Below are positions 1 to 11,625 of a stretch of 64,000 bases of DNA, one piece after another. The notes beneath the pieces are model-generated. The model was not told the origin of the DNA, ran no database searches, and saw only the letters and a list, made by a program, of their open reading frames with translations. How positions within the stretch are numbered: the stretch's first letter is position 1; every line of letters begins with the position of its first letter. Source of the DNA: Cydia pomonella (taxonomy: Eukaryota > Arthropoda > Insecta > Lepidoptera > Tortricidae); NCBI RefSeq assembly GCF_033807575.1, contig NC_084723.1, forward strand, positions 7,507,247-7,571,246, read 5' to 3'. A program made the position numbers and the translations under genes.

Positions 1-1944
1 ATTAAGGAATAATAATATCGGTCAGGGAATAAAGCTTTTACGTTATATCGGATTGTTTTCAATTATAATGCGCGCTTTTATCGTAATTGAAAGTTTCTTG
101 CTTAGTGATGGCTGTATTTGAGCTTAAGTGTGTATTTGGTATGCAAATGTCGGGCCAATGGACTTTATATTTTTCACTTCAAGAGTTCAGGGCGTTTACT
201 GCTATAATCTGCGACTAAAAGTCTACCGTCGTCGCCTGAATTAGGTACTTTTAATTCTCTTAAACGACACCAGATAACACGGGCTTTGATTTGATATTGA
301 TAAGTAAATATGGCGTTAGTTTGATTTGCTTTTGGAACCTTTTTTACTTTTACAGCATAGTTGTGGATAAAAAGAAATGCAACCCCATTTCAAATGAAAA
401 TTGCATTTAAGTAATTAGTACTACGGGTGGGCCTTAGGAGGATGATTATTTTATTCATATTGGTCGCCTAAGTTACGCGATTAAAGTCTCAAATATACAA
501 CCCCGCCATCGCGAAAAAAAAGTCTGATTCATTCATTTTGGCTGTGAGACCTTGACATTTCGTATGGGATATAAAAAAATTTTTTTCGTGATTTCGGGTT
601 TGGTCCCATATAGTAAAAGTTGCTTAGTATGACCTATATATATGTATTCACCCCGTAAATTATTGCAGGTGACTAAATAAACACAATTCCACACCCCCTC
701 CACTCCAGACGTAATTGCATAAGTTAAATAAGGCTACCTATATAACAATATAACAAATTAAAATCCAGAAACACTCAAACTCAAACCAATTTAATTACCA
801 AAAATAAGCCGAAAGGAGCTGCAAAGTAATAATTCACATTCAATTAAAACCGACACCGGAATAAAGTTCATATTGCCTCAAACTTTCTGATATATGGCCC
901 CCCTAAAACCACCAAATTAAGGTGAGCTGTTACCCCCCTCCCGCTGGAGGGATATGTTCGTTACAGAGGGTATTACAACGAGTTAAGAGGGCTCTAATTA
1001 GGTTGGACGGGGTAATGAATGATTAAACAAAGCGTTAAGTCTATTATCGTAGCGAGAACTTTATTAGAACAGCTAATGTATGAGCGGGTTGTAGGGATGG
1101 GAAGAGGATGGGCTAGGTTATCGATACTTATGTACCTACCATATTATATAAAATATTATTGAGTAGATATTTTAAAAAATATTCAAGATATAATAAATTA
1201 ATTTGAAACAACAAAAATTTACAAAATTACTCCGCCTCCCAAATGTCCGGAACACTATCCGTTATGAGTCTTAACTTAAGACACCTACACCTTACTACCT
1301 CCTAGAGAGTAGGTTCAGTAGTATATTTAGTAATATCAGTTGTGTTAGCAAAAATCAAGAGTACTTATGATAGTATAAAAAAATATACATGTATATCATT
1401 ATTTTTTGTACATTGCTATAAAGCCGGTACATTTATTCATTATCCTATGCCGAGTCAGACGACGCTACGACGCTGTTACGTCGTCACCCAAATCCAATTT
1501 TTAATGAGTATTATTTGTGTTTTCTCGTATATTTGCATTTTTATATGTTTTGTAGTTCGCCAGTGCCTTGGTATATTTTGTAGTTGGCAGTGATACTGTA
1601 ATGCTATGTAACTAATTTGAATAATAAAAGTAACGAAATTATATAAAATATTCATTTAGTATACGTATCCTTACTAAGTTTAACACCAGACCTTTTCGAG
1701 TTTAATGTACTCAATTTCATCGCCTTTAGTCTATTATCGATATCCCCTTCCCCATCCCTAGCTGACAGAAGCCAGTTAAACTCCCGTCTTGATAATTAGA
1801 TAAGCGGTAAAGCGAATGAGCCGGCGGTGGCAATTAGTAATTTCAGCCTGATTATAACGCGCTGACAACGATATAAATTTGCTGCGTATAATGGAAACTG
1901 CTGTGGTTTGACAAAATGGCTTTGTTAGATGAAGGATTCAGAAA

Positions 1945-2320
1945 TTAAGACGAAAATGGATGACCCGCGCGAAATCACCTTTTCATAGAAACCTAGTCCT
2001 CATTTTTTCATTTTCCTGTCTGGACATTAACATTATTGAAAATATTTTGAGACAATTTGTTGTATATCAACCACAGCTATGCCCCTACGTTTGATTTTTT
2101 TCAATTTTTAATTATTATAAGACTTAGAAGCATTTAAAATTATGTATGAAATGTCTTTTTCGCTCATAATTTTTTAATAATACAAAAATCGAAAAACGTC
2201 AAACGTAGAAAATCTATGGTTAATATACATCAAATAATGTTAAAATATTTTCTAAAATGTCAATATACAAGGAGGAAAATGGGGACTACGTTTGTATGGA
2301 GAAGCAGTCATCCTCTTTCC
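1945..2320. repeat. Fold-back MITE, copy A
   Basis: The ends are inverted: TCTGGACATTAACAT near the left and ATGTCAATATACA...GGAAAATGGGGACTACG at the right. The inner arms repeat CTATGCCCCTACGTTTGA in inverted form around 2078 and 2205. A relative lies in the opposite orientation at 54640-55050, sharing the flank GACCCGCGCGAAATCACCTT. No coding capacity is visible. It is a non-autonomous DNA element of unassigned superfamily. Confidence 0.6.
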
Positions 2321-3411
2321 TCTTAATGATCTAAAACAAATCAATTAATGTGACAAATAGTAACATAAAACTTCATGATTACATAACTTTGATCTACTTA
2401 AAAGTGAACGACTGCCGCTATGTTGAGCAATTGAACTGCTCCTATAAACTTTGATTGTCGAACGTCAATTATATGCTCGAATCGTGTGTGTATGATATGA
2501 CGTTGATTTTTTGTTTTAAAAGACAACCACTTATTAATTTTGTTCTAATTCTATCCCACACAACTGAATCATTTCATGTGTATATGTACAATCCATTTAT
2601 GATTATCCAAGATACTTGGCATTGTGTGATATAATACAGGCACAGGCACACATAACAAATTTAATAAAACCAAAGTAAATGAGAAGTAAGTAAAGATATT
2701 TGTAAGCGAAATAAAGACAAGTAAGCATTTTATGAAACTTCTAGAATTCTCTACATCCCTGACCGCTTCATTCAATTTTGACTTTTAACGAATTCATGGC
2801 GCCTAATTAAGATCTGCTTTATTAATCACTTCCGGCTTTCTACAGTTTTTATACCGCTTTATATCCGAGCAAATTGTTGTTGATATATATTGTTTTTGGG
2901 TTATAAAAGTGAAATTTAAGGAGCTTATAAAATACAAATACAAAAGTTGACATTAAAACGCCTTGTTAATATCAGATTGAGATTGGTCAAATAATCACAT
3001 AATTAATTAAACATAATTGATAATTCATGGTTTCCCTTTTTATCGATAGCTATATTTATCGATATCTTCATTCGATAGCCGTCTGTCCCTCCCTGGATAA
3101 CTTGCCTGGTGGCAGTGGTAGATTGTCAAAACAGTTGAATGTCTAAATCGGGCCCGTCTCCCAAGTTGGAGACGTGACCGTATTCTGCATGCATAATAGA
3201 AGAGGCTTGATGCCACCTTGATTCCATAAGATTCTGAAAACCTTTTAAAATTGGAGATTTTTTATTAATAACGGCTTTAAATCTTGAAATGAGTTGGAAA
3301 AGAAGCGAGAGCTTTTGAAGAAATTAAATTTAAGCAAAATATGTTTGGTTAATTAAGGAATGCGAGTCTGTTCAACAAGTTAAAGATGAATATTGTTTAT
3401 CCATGCAACAT

Positions 3412-3520
3412 CAATGTCGAGTCAACAATTGGCGAGAAATCGCACAGGATCGAGAAAAGTGGCGCTGTCTTGTGTCTGAGGCCAAGTCTCATTTGGGTCG
3501 CTGAGCCAACGGAGTAAGTA
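3412..3520 (+). pseudogene. 3' end of a LINE reverse-transcriptase ORF (RTE-like)
   Basis: The frame beginning at 3419 reads RVNNWREIAQDREKWRCL and then VSEAKSHLGR before a TGA. The pattern NWRxxAQDRxKWRxLVxEA is typical of the last residues of RTE-type LINE polyproteins in insects. Upstream sequence does not continue the frame, so this is a 5'-truncated copy, the usual outcome of LINE insertion. The family is assigned from the motif only. Confidence 0.55.
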
Positions 3521-4026
3521 ACTATGCAAACATATTTTATTTTTATTTTTTAAATTAGTTTTTTTCCATAACGGTTTTAAATAAAAAAATGAAATGAGAA
3601 AACGTGTAAATGAATTTTTAAAGTAAAATAAAAAATATACACACTCACGAGCAATGAAGGTCGGTAATTTTGCAAAAAAATTCAAAGTGACCCCGTTTTC
3701 TGAGCCTCGATAAATGAACGATATTTATACTCGCAAAATCATTCATATTTTTAATTTCGATTTGTAGTCTTAGTATTTAGGTTTTTGTGTCTTTTTCATT
3801 TTATTATTACTTACACTTTTTTCATGATTCAAGGAAAACTTTTATACAATGCGTCGCAGAAAGCGCCCTTCTGGCAACCTTGAATTTAGTTTGACACGGA
3901 AAAAGTAAATCGATAACTTCCTTCTCCCTTTTTTCATGTCACTATGTACTTTGTTATGAACTAGATTTCCTTTGATTAAAATGAAATTCGAAAAAGATAG
4001 CGAAACGAAAAAAAAATAGGTACTAG

Positions 4027-4281
4027 TTGAAGAAAAAACATGTGACAAACTTGCACCCTCGTACATTCTCGAACCTCGTATCAATCAGCCAACGGATTTG
4101 TTTCTTAATTCCTAAGGAGACAGCCTACAAGCAGCAATTATCCCAAAGACATCCAGAACGACTACTACCACAGCCAAAACAGTCGCAACTCCACACTCAA
4201 ACCTCAAGCGATTCCGTGTCTTCAAACTATAGGAACAAAAGCAAGATTGGCGTAAACAGACATTCTCCTTACCAAAATTAA
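4027..4281 (+). CDS. Unrecognised 84-residue ORF, Gln/Ser-rich
   Basis: This is an open frame from an ATG at 4027. Its second half is unusually GC-balanced for the region and rich in Gln, Ser, Pro and Arg. It has no domain I recognise, no signal peptide and no clear splice sites. The downstream half (about 4100-4281) looks more like coding sequence than its surroundings and could be an eroded exon or repeat fragment. It sits inside C15 intron 2 on the opposite strand. Most likely not a gene; listed because its composition differs from its neighbours. Confidence 0.15.
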   Translation: MKKKHVTNLHPRTFSNLVSISQRICFLIPKETAYKQQLSQRHPERLLPQPKQSQLHTQTSSDSVSSNYRNKSKIGVNRHSPYQN

Positions 4282-6777
4282 ATCAGCAGACACACTTTAC
4301 GCTGAAATAGACCCTTTGCGGTGGCAACAGCTTCAGTTTTCTTCTAACAGATTACAGCACCCTAATTCTGGGAGTTTTAATATTCACTTATACAAGGGAA
4401 AAGAATTACAGGGAGGAAATGAAGCAGGGAGAGTGAATAAGTAAAGAGCCACCTACCATGTTGCCGTTGGGCGGTACATTGTGTTAGCTCGATTCCAATT
4501 CGATTTGTCGGAATACTGAATTGACAAAGGGAATGAACGACCTTTAGAGCGTGTAAATAGTTCGAGGAAATTACTGTTGGAAAGGTCGTTCCATGTTGAA
4601 CTGTAAGAAATGAACTAACAAATAAATCAATGAATAAAATTCTGTGTTCGACATCAGAAGTAGGAACCTTTATAATCAAGCTTGAAAGGTGAAAGTTATT
4701 CTTAGCAATAATAGTACTGACGTGATTGATCTGTCAGATTTAGTGCAAAATTAATACCGTCTAAACGTGACATGCTTTTAAAATAAGCTGTCATGTTTAA
4801 TTTGCCTACAATCATAATAGGGATGGTCTGTAATTTATCGATATCTGACAAAAACAGGTTTAATATATATGCCTACCTTTGTATCCTGTCTGTGGAAACC
4901 TGTAATTGGCTTTTCTGATACATATTTATGTTAACCTAGTTTTAGTTTACTTATAGGCTATTGGTTTGGCGAATAAAATAAAAAAAATTAAACTGCTCAT
5001 TTAATCGCTTTTTTTTCTTAGAATAACGTCATGGTGATGTATTTTTATTTATTTCTTTAATCAAAATCCTAACGACCTAACCGTTTAGTTAACGGAGAAT
5101 ATTTCCCTACACTTATGTAGAGCTCTCTCAGCCGCCGCTTAGTGCAACTTTAACCCAAACGATAACAATAACTTAAACTCCGCCTTCGTAAAAGTCACAA
5201 AAATAGGCTATAAACCAGGAACAATGCATGCATGTAAAAATGGAGTCTTTCCCACCGATTAATAATGTATGGATCAAACTGCCGAGTTGTGCTGCTCATA
5301 CAATATTTACCCCCGGGCCTGTGTAACGCCTGCTTCATGTTTTATACATAGCTATACCTATACCCACATAGTGTGAAGCATTGATGGCGAATTTCTTTGG
5401 TTTTTTTGGGTTATTTCACTGTCCATGTGCATTGTTAGTCTGAATTGACATTTTGAAAGCAGTCTAAATAATCACTTTATAAAATGTCAGATATTATTCA
5501 GCAGATTTCAACAATGCTTAATGTGCTTTTGTATTTAACATCGCTTTTAGTACGTGTGTAATTATGTAAAATTTATTTAATTACTTATCGCGAAAATCTG
5601 GGAGTTTTATTTTATTAATTTTTGAATAGACTGAGATACGTAAAATAGGGTATCCCTTATATTGCCATTTTCAAAAGTAAAAATGCATACCCCCTAAATA
5701 TAATGATACTACCCCAAAATACCCAGAAAAAAAATCAGGACATTCCTCTCACAGGAACTCGCGCCGACTTGCGACTGAAATTCCTATACAAATAACGATG
5801 GAGAAATTTATCAGACAGTAACATGTCAATTTTTCATTTTGTGTTCGCATCGAGATTTTTAAGTTAAATAATATTTGTATGGCACTATTATATAATTATG
5901 AAAATATTTTTTTTTTTAATTTTCATACATTATATGGAAGAACGGCATGAAAGTTGGCACGAGTTACAATTACAGGAATGACCATAAATTTATTTTCAGT
6001 GTTTTGGGATATTATTAATTTCTGAAAATCGTAAAATAAGGGACACTCTAACGTAACATTGAAAATTTTACCAAATAGTGTTATTAAACATGAACACTAA
6101 GGAAAATAGAAGAATTAGTTACATTTTTCATCTCAAAGTCATCGCAGCGCAGCAAGCAAATATATAATTTAGTTATAATAGTACCTAAGTAGTAATATTA
6201 TGAAATCGTTGTGTGTGTGTATCTACCAGTAGCTATGTAAGATAATACAACTGTTTCTTTTATACATCGTATATCAACTTAACTACTAACAACTTTCCAC
6301 AATCCATCAAACTAATGGTGACATGTAAAATACGCACCAAATTGACATTTAAAACAACCATAAATCGAATCGACTAATAAGCATCGGTATCGATAAAATT
6401 TATGCAAGCATCGATTTATCGACATCTCATTTATAATGTTGTCACATGCTTATCTAATGGTAGATATGCAATGTGGCCCTAGACGGAAAAGGTAGTAGCT
6501 ATGTAAGGAAATTGTGTGTGTTAGTTTCTTTTGTATTTGGAGTGTAGAATAGGTGTGGTAAGTAATGGTGCTATTGTTCTCATTCAATTGGGTGTTAAGT
6601 ATTGTAATGTATGAGCCGGTTGGGACAATGCGTTTTTAATGATTGGATTACGTGTTGATTCCATGTGCATTCATGTGCATGCATGTATATGACTTACAAA
6701 TATACATATATTTAACAATTTAAAAATGTACAGTGTATGTATATTTTATATTTTATTATATTCAACAGTAAACTTAG

Positions 6778-6909
6778 TCTGTAAAGCCATTTCTGTCAGT
6801 TGAAAAAAAACGGTTAATTTATAAAATTTAGGCGCGTAGTGTTATCGTCCCATAGAAAATATGAAATTCGCGACTTTTTCTACTGACAAACTTGTTTGAC
6901 CAGCTATAC
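6778..6909. repeat. Fold-back MITE (CATTTCTGTCAGT family), copy 1
   Basis: The terminal inverted repeats are GCCATTTCTGTCAGTTGAAA on the left and TTTCTACTGACAAACTTG on the right. The interior includes a TTATCGTCCCATAGAAAAT segment shared with the copy at 13871-14000. It abuts the next MITE at 6911. It is non-coding. Confidence 0.65.
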
Positions 6910-6910
6910 G

Positions 6911-7059
6911 TACAGTCAACCAATTTGATTCCTAGGCCACCATAGAACCATGCCATAATGACTTCTACGACAGTGCTTATTGAGTGATGCATGTCAAGTA
7001 TCTAGTAGTTAAAGCAACAAGGTTCTATAGTGGCCTAGGATTCTAATTGGTTGACTGTA
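6911..7059. repeat. Fold-back MITE (TACAGTC ends)
   Basis: The arms TACAGTCAACCAATTTGATT and, reverse-complemented at the right, TACAGTCAACCAATTAGAAT are followed by a further matching stretch CCTAGGCCACYATAGAACC. Arm length is about 40 bp in a 149-bp element. It is non-coding and probably a DNA-transposon derivative. Confidence 0.75.
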
Positions 7060-7119
7060 CCTACTTATAACTTCTAAAAGACGGATTTTCGTTATTTTTA
7101 AGTGATATAATCTTTATTT

Positions 7120-7338
7120 ACGATACAAGTGCAGAAAATAGGAAATTCGCAACAAGTGGTGATAAATTAAAACACGACCGAAGGGAGTGTTTGAAATCGA
7201 CACGAGTTGCGAATTACCTATTCGCACGTGTATCGTACAACGTTTTGCAGTACATATGACTCTTTAATGTTTTGACATATGCACGGAAAGTGCTCATTCC
7301 CGCACACGTGCGGGAAAGTAGCACCATATGTACTGTAA
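7120..7338 (+). repeat. Interspersed repeat (CGATACAAGTGCG family), copy 1
   Basis: It begins ACGATACAAGTGC and ends GCACCATATGTACTGTAA, with a central inverted pair (GAAATTCGCAA and TTGCGAATTACC). Related copies lie at 19772-19922 (opposite orientation) and 38014-38206. No ORF. The class is unknown. Confidence 0.55.
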
Positions 7339-7548
7339 ATATATTTATTACACGACGTCATTTTTGAGGAAGGGAAATGGGGACCGCGTTTGCACCAGTG
7401 GAGAACTCGCTTCTGCCTGGAACTCCGTTTGCGTGGAATGATGATGATGATGGCTGATAAAAAATATCCTATACATATAAATTATACATATAGATAGACT
7501 GTCTACGATAAAAAATGCACGATCTGTAGGGCTTAGATGGTCGGCCCT

Positions 7549-7627
7549 TTATCATTTGTCACCATGCCAGTCACGTTCTAACAAATATGTAAGCGCGAAA
7601 GTGACAGGCATAGTGACAAGTGATAAA
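7549..7627. repeat. Short hairpin element
   Basis: The sequence folds back with arms TTTGTCACCATGCCAGTCAC and GTGACAGGCATAGTGACAAG around a loop with GCGCG. It is about 79 bp, non-coding, and probably a mini-MITE. Confidence 0.5.
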
Positions 7628-7850
7628 AAAAGAACCATGCTGCCACCGCTGGTATATCTTCTTATCAAATGTACATTTTCAAGCAGCTTTTTATTTTTAA
7701 TAATCTGTATACATATTATGTATAGGTATGTGTGTGTTTTCGCCGAATATACATCATACCTTTCATTTCTTGTTCAAGGGCGTGTTTTGACAATCTTCGC
7801 TCAATTCCATAACTTTATTTATATTTTTCCAAGCTGGTTTACGCACATTA

Positions 7851-8218
7851 GGGCTTGTGCACCCCCCTTTTTGACCCTCCCTCCCCTTTGGTGACTTTTG
7901 GTGAGGTTCTTGGCTTAACCCCCCCCCCCTCCCCCCATATAACCTCACGTGTATTTTTATTTTATTTTTTCATTCGTCATAATTTCAAGATAAATACTAT
8001 TTATAGAGCAAATCTTGTTTATACTCGCTATTTTACCAAGTGCCAAGTGAAGATTTATGTTTAACGAAACCGAGAAAAATTTTGTAGTAGATATTTTTTC
8101 TTAATTTCGTTCACTATAGAAAAATACACGTGAGGTCTCATTCCCCCCTCCCCCAACGTGATCTGTCGTGATTTTTTCGTGCCCCATATCGAACCTCGCG
8201 TGATTTGTGCACAAGCCC
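7851..8218. mobile_element. MITE with 3-bp TTA target duplication
   Basis: It starts GGGCTTGTGCAC and ends GTGCACAAGCCC, flanked on both sides by TTA (7848-7850 and 8219-8221). Inner inverted segments (CACGTGTATTTT / AAAATACACGTGAGG) and C-rich tracts (7920-7936, 8143-8155) make it partly palindromic. A 3-bp TTA duplication with GGG-starting termini fits the PIF/Harbinger superfamily. There is no transposase. Confidence 0.7.
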
Positions 8219-9364
8219 TTAGTATATCTTACTAAAAAAAATACTTTTTGAAACTCATTTCTATTTCTGGTAGTCAGGAAGACTTTCTACCCCATTAAAA
8301 ACTGAAAGTTGTTTTTGTATGGGAGGCATTCTTTGGCAAAATGTCAAATTCACCAAAGTTAAAAAACCTCAGAACTATCTCAATCTAAATACATAAAGAG
8401 AAATGTTTCTATTGTGAAAAGAGGGCGTAATTTGGTGAAAAAAGGTATTATTTGGATTATCTCATTAAAAATAATAAAATATATTTTTAACGGGAAATCT
8501 TGGCAAAGACTGCCAGAACTGGCCCAGAAGACGCTGTACAAAAAAAGATTACCAATGGGAGACATATTGCTAAAATTCTTAGACAGCCTAACGTTTATAA
8601 TGTTTGTATTTTAAATATATGTATTGTGATATCCACAATTTATTTAAAAAAACGTACTGCTTTAAAATTTACATACATTTAAAAGATTTATCATATTATG
8701 CATGACCACTTTTTATTGTGGACAGGCCTTATGCCCTTCCCCGGGTCTCAAACTATTCTCCTTACTAAAAGTCTCATCTAAATCACTTTAGCGGTTTACG
8801 CGTGAAGCAGTAACAGACAGACATAGTCACTTTCGCGTTTATAATATAGAAAAAGTAAAGATGAAAAGTCCACTAGTCACCTAATAACAAAGCAGATTAG
8901 AAAAAATGTGTTGTGGCAGTAACAGTACTGGTTTTTCTTTATTGACTTTCAATCCTCATTTGTGATGACGATGACGACTTACAGCGTAAAAAGAATTATT
9001 TGTCAAAAACTAGAAAAAGTATTATGTAACATCATGTGTGTTCAGTGTACGAGTATGTGTCAAAGATCCTGACCAAGTTTTAGTAATTTTTTGCATTTAT
9101 ATCGAGAATAGCATCTACGACTCTCAATGTCGTATAATCCCAAATACTCGTAGTACTACTTATAATGATATTCCGTCACATTAAGTCCAGACACTCAATC
9201 TAGCGACACAAATGAATAGCTTTTATCTATGACAAATGACTCAGTCCTATCGCGGCCAGACTCCGATGACGATTCAACTCTACCAATAATGATTTATTTA
9301 TTGGGTGAGGTTAGCCAGAGTGACAATCTTTTTAATTTATTAGTGGTTTAACTATTATATACAC

Positions 9365-9590
9365 TATTATTTGATACTTACCAGTCGCTTTTCGGTGAAG
9401 AAAACATCGTGAGGAAACCGGACTAATCCCAACAAGGCCTAGTTTACCTTCAGGGTAGGAAGGTCAGATGGCAGTTGCTTTCGTAAAAACTAGTGCCTAC
9501 GACGATTGTCGGGATTACTTGCCAAGCGGACCTCAGGTTCCCACGAGCTGTGGCAAAATGCCGTGGCAACGCGAGGAACAAGAAGAAGAG
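9365..9590 (+). mobile_element. tRNA-derived SINE body, head missing
   Basis: The body motif TTTTCGGTGAAGAAAACATC, followed by GTGAGGAAACCGGACTAATC and ending in GAAGAAG, matches the SINE at 32012-32334. The tRNA-like head with A and B boxes is absent, so the copy is 5'-truncated. It is non-coding. Confidence 0.65.
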
Positions 9591-9774
9591 TGGTTTATTA
9601 GGTACCTGTTGTTTTAGGTTGGTCAAGGCATATTTATTATACAACCTAAATATTATTATAGTCACAGTTTTGAATGATTCATGGTTAGTTTTACTAAACT
9701 TAAATCGACCGGGATATGGTTATGTAGCTGGCCCCTTTGTCTATTGTAAGTAAAACCGCACGTGCAAAGGATTA

Positions 9775-10824
9775 GGGTCTCCCCAAACCAGTCGACGCGG
9801 AGTCGGCTTTCGCCGAGTGTTTTACACCACACTATTCGCATTTAGCCGATCGACCGTCTCCGCGGTTGGACACCTGCGTTTAGCAGTCTCATCCCCCTTG
9901 CGGCCGTAGAGACGCCCGATCGCCTGCGACTTGCTATCGCAACAGTTGTAAAGCGACGGTCGGCTCTCCCGTGCTCCGTCCTGCCGTCGAGACGTCAGAC
10001 AGCACACGTACAGCCGTTGAGTCCGACGAACAGATGTAGGACAGCGGGTGATCGGCAATCGTAAATCTCATTTTTGGAGACTGGTTGTTAGTAACACCTG
10101 AGTTTGAAATTGAACAGACCTGTAAGATTATTTTCCTTGGTAATTGTTACTTATATAACCTGTGATGATGGATATTTTACGTAGACGGGCATGGAAAAAA
10201 AGGCTTACCAGCATTTTTATCGTAGCCTACTTGTTGGAAGAGCTAGAACAGCAGCAAAAGCGGAGGCGACCGTGGGTTGATTCTTTGTGGCAATATAGAT
10301 CACTATACTTAGAGTCAGACACGGCATATAAACACTTATATTTACCGACTAATATTATTAAATGTTCCTCCGTCATTATTACTTCCGTGTTGTCAGATCT
10401 ATTGCAGATTTTAATGTGGGTAATAATTCAAATGAACAAATACAAACGCATCAGTAGCTACTTCGGCCGTCATCGGCTCTGTTCGGCCGTCGTCAGCTAT
10501 GTTCGGCCGTCGAAGACGCTGAACGGCTTCCGCCACCTCTGACCGGTCCTTATCGTAGGTACTCGGCCGTGATCGGAGCCGTTCAACTCTTTCCGGCACC
10601 GTACGGCGGTATAAGGAGATTTATGAATGCGAACGTGTGCGGTAGGCTGCAAACAGAGTCGTACGAATGCGAACAGCTTTACGGCAAAACGCCGTTTTCC
10701 CGTCGAAAGACGTCGTTTCGCGTGGGCCGAGCCGATTTACGACTTATTCGCTCTTATTGCGTTGACATAAAGCTTTTTCCGTACGCGATTTGCCGAAACG
10801 GCGTCGACTAGTTTGGGGAGACCC
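9775..10824 (+). mobile_element. PIF/Harbinger-like DNA transposon, internally reduced
   Basis: The 1050-bp element has termini GGGTCTCCCCAAACCAGTCG and, inverted at the right, GGGTCTCCCCAAACTAGTCG. It is flanked by TTA on both sides (9772-9774, 10825-10827). The GC-rich interior has repeated CGGCCGTC motifs near 10465-10520. An ORF from 10162 resembles the N-terminus of a Harbinger nuclease. The TTA duplication, the termini and that fragment agree on the superfamily. No DDE domain remains, so it is probably non-autonomous. Confidence 0.65.
10162..10542 (+). pseudogene. Harbinger-like transposase N-terminal fragment
   Basis: The frame opens with an ATG triplet, then a basic segment LRRRAWKKRL and a motif QQQKRRRPWVDSLWQYR. 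This recalls the 'RRRRxWVRP' start of PIF/Harbinger nucleases just ahead of the helical region. After about residue 65 the likeness fades, and there is no DDE catalytic domain within the element. It lies wholly inside the TIR-bounded transposon at 9775-10824. The assignment is by resemblance and would need a profile search. Confidence 0.35.
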
Positions 10825-10882
10825 TTAGCCGTTTGGGGCCAGCTACAAAATGAACGACTACGAGTATACCTCATACTTTTCA

Positions 10883-11042
10883 TATAAATGTTTTCCTTCA
10901 CCGAAAAGCGACTGGTATTTGATATTTACCAGGTAATATTTCGTACATACAGTTCCATAAAAACTCATTGGTACGAGCCCGGGTTTAAACCCGTGACTTC
11001 CGGATTGAAAGTCGCACACTCTTACCGCTAGTCTACCAGCAC
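10883..11042 (-). mobile_element. tRNA-derived SINE, head half
   Basis: Read on the minus strand it starts AGTGCTGGTAGACTAGCGGT (A-box region), has a B-box-like GGGTTTAAACCC, then CTCGTACCAATGAGTTTTT, and ends in the body motif CTTTTCGGTGAAGG. It is the same family as 32012-32334 but lacks the 3' half. Its orientation is opposite to the fragment at 9365-9590, so they are separate insertions. Confidence 0.65.
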
Positions 11043-11229
11043 TTTTACAAATTTTATACTAAGCGAGTGGTTAAAATATCTTACAAGTATAAATAATCAT
11101 TTTGAAGCCGAACGTGAACGATTATATTACAAACACATGTAAAAGCCAACCTTTATAAACGTCTCAAGAATGTTAATGTTCGTGGACCAATATTAGAATA
11201 TCTTAAACTGTACAATAAATCCCCTTTTA

Positions 11230-11625
11230 TCTTTATCTTTACTTAAATGAGTCTTTTTTTAAAGGTTCGGCCCAAACGAAGTGTCTGCAGTTGTCTGCGT
11301 TGCCGGCATTTAAGATGGGAGTACACTCTTTTCTTGGTGGTCTGAAGGACGTATCGGTCCGGAAATACCTCAAGCGATAGTTCATTCCACAGTTTAGCTG
11401 TCTGTGCGAGGCGGGAAGTTTCTGGAGAAACGCACAGTTGAGGACTGCCAACCATCTAAATGGTGAAGATGGAAATGTTGTCGCGTAGAGCGCTGGCGGA
11501 AGAGGCGGCAGGGATTCATCCGAACAATTCCTCGGAGCACTCCCCGTTATACATGCGATAGAAAATGCAGAGCGAGGCGACATTTCTACGCAGTGCCAAG
11601 GAGTCAAACCGATCTGAAGTACGCT
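11230..11625 (+). repeat. Lepidopteran interspersed repeat (GTTGCCGGCATTTAAGATGG)
   Basis: The core GTTGCCGGCATTTAAGATGG followed by GTACACTCTTTTCTTGG and TTCATTCCACAG is shared with 28227-28445. GC content is well above the flanks, and the long minus-strand frames here are by-products. It is probably part of a LINE tail or a non-autonomous element. The class is not determined. Confidence 0.5.

Noticed and set aside
6370..6430. Cluster of TATCGATA-like motifs
   Set aside because: Similar ATCGAT words occur at 1118, 3043, 4848 and 29647 without promoter context; too common in AT-rich DNA to call regulatory.
7556..7894. 112-residue plus-strand frame
   Set aside because: It spans a hairpin element and the start of the TTA-flanked MITE; hydrophobic only because of AT-rich codons.
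9822..10058. Arg-rich minus-strand frame
   Set aside because: By-product of the GC-rich Harbinger-like element; antisense to its likely transposase.
11239..11607. 122-residue minus-strand frame
   Set aside because: It lies in the interspersed repeat with GTTGCCGGCATTTAAGATGG; no domain and no conservation visible.
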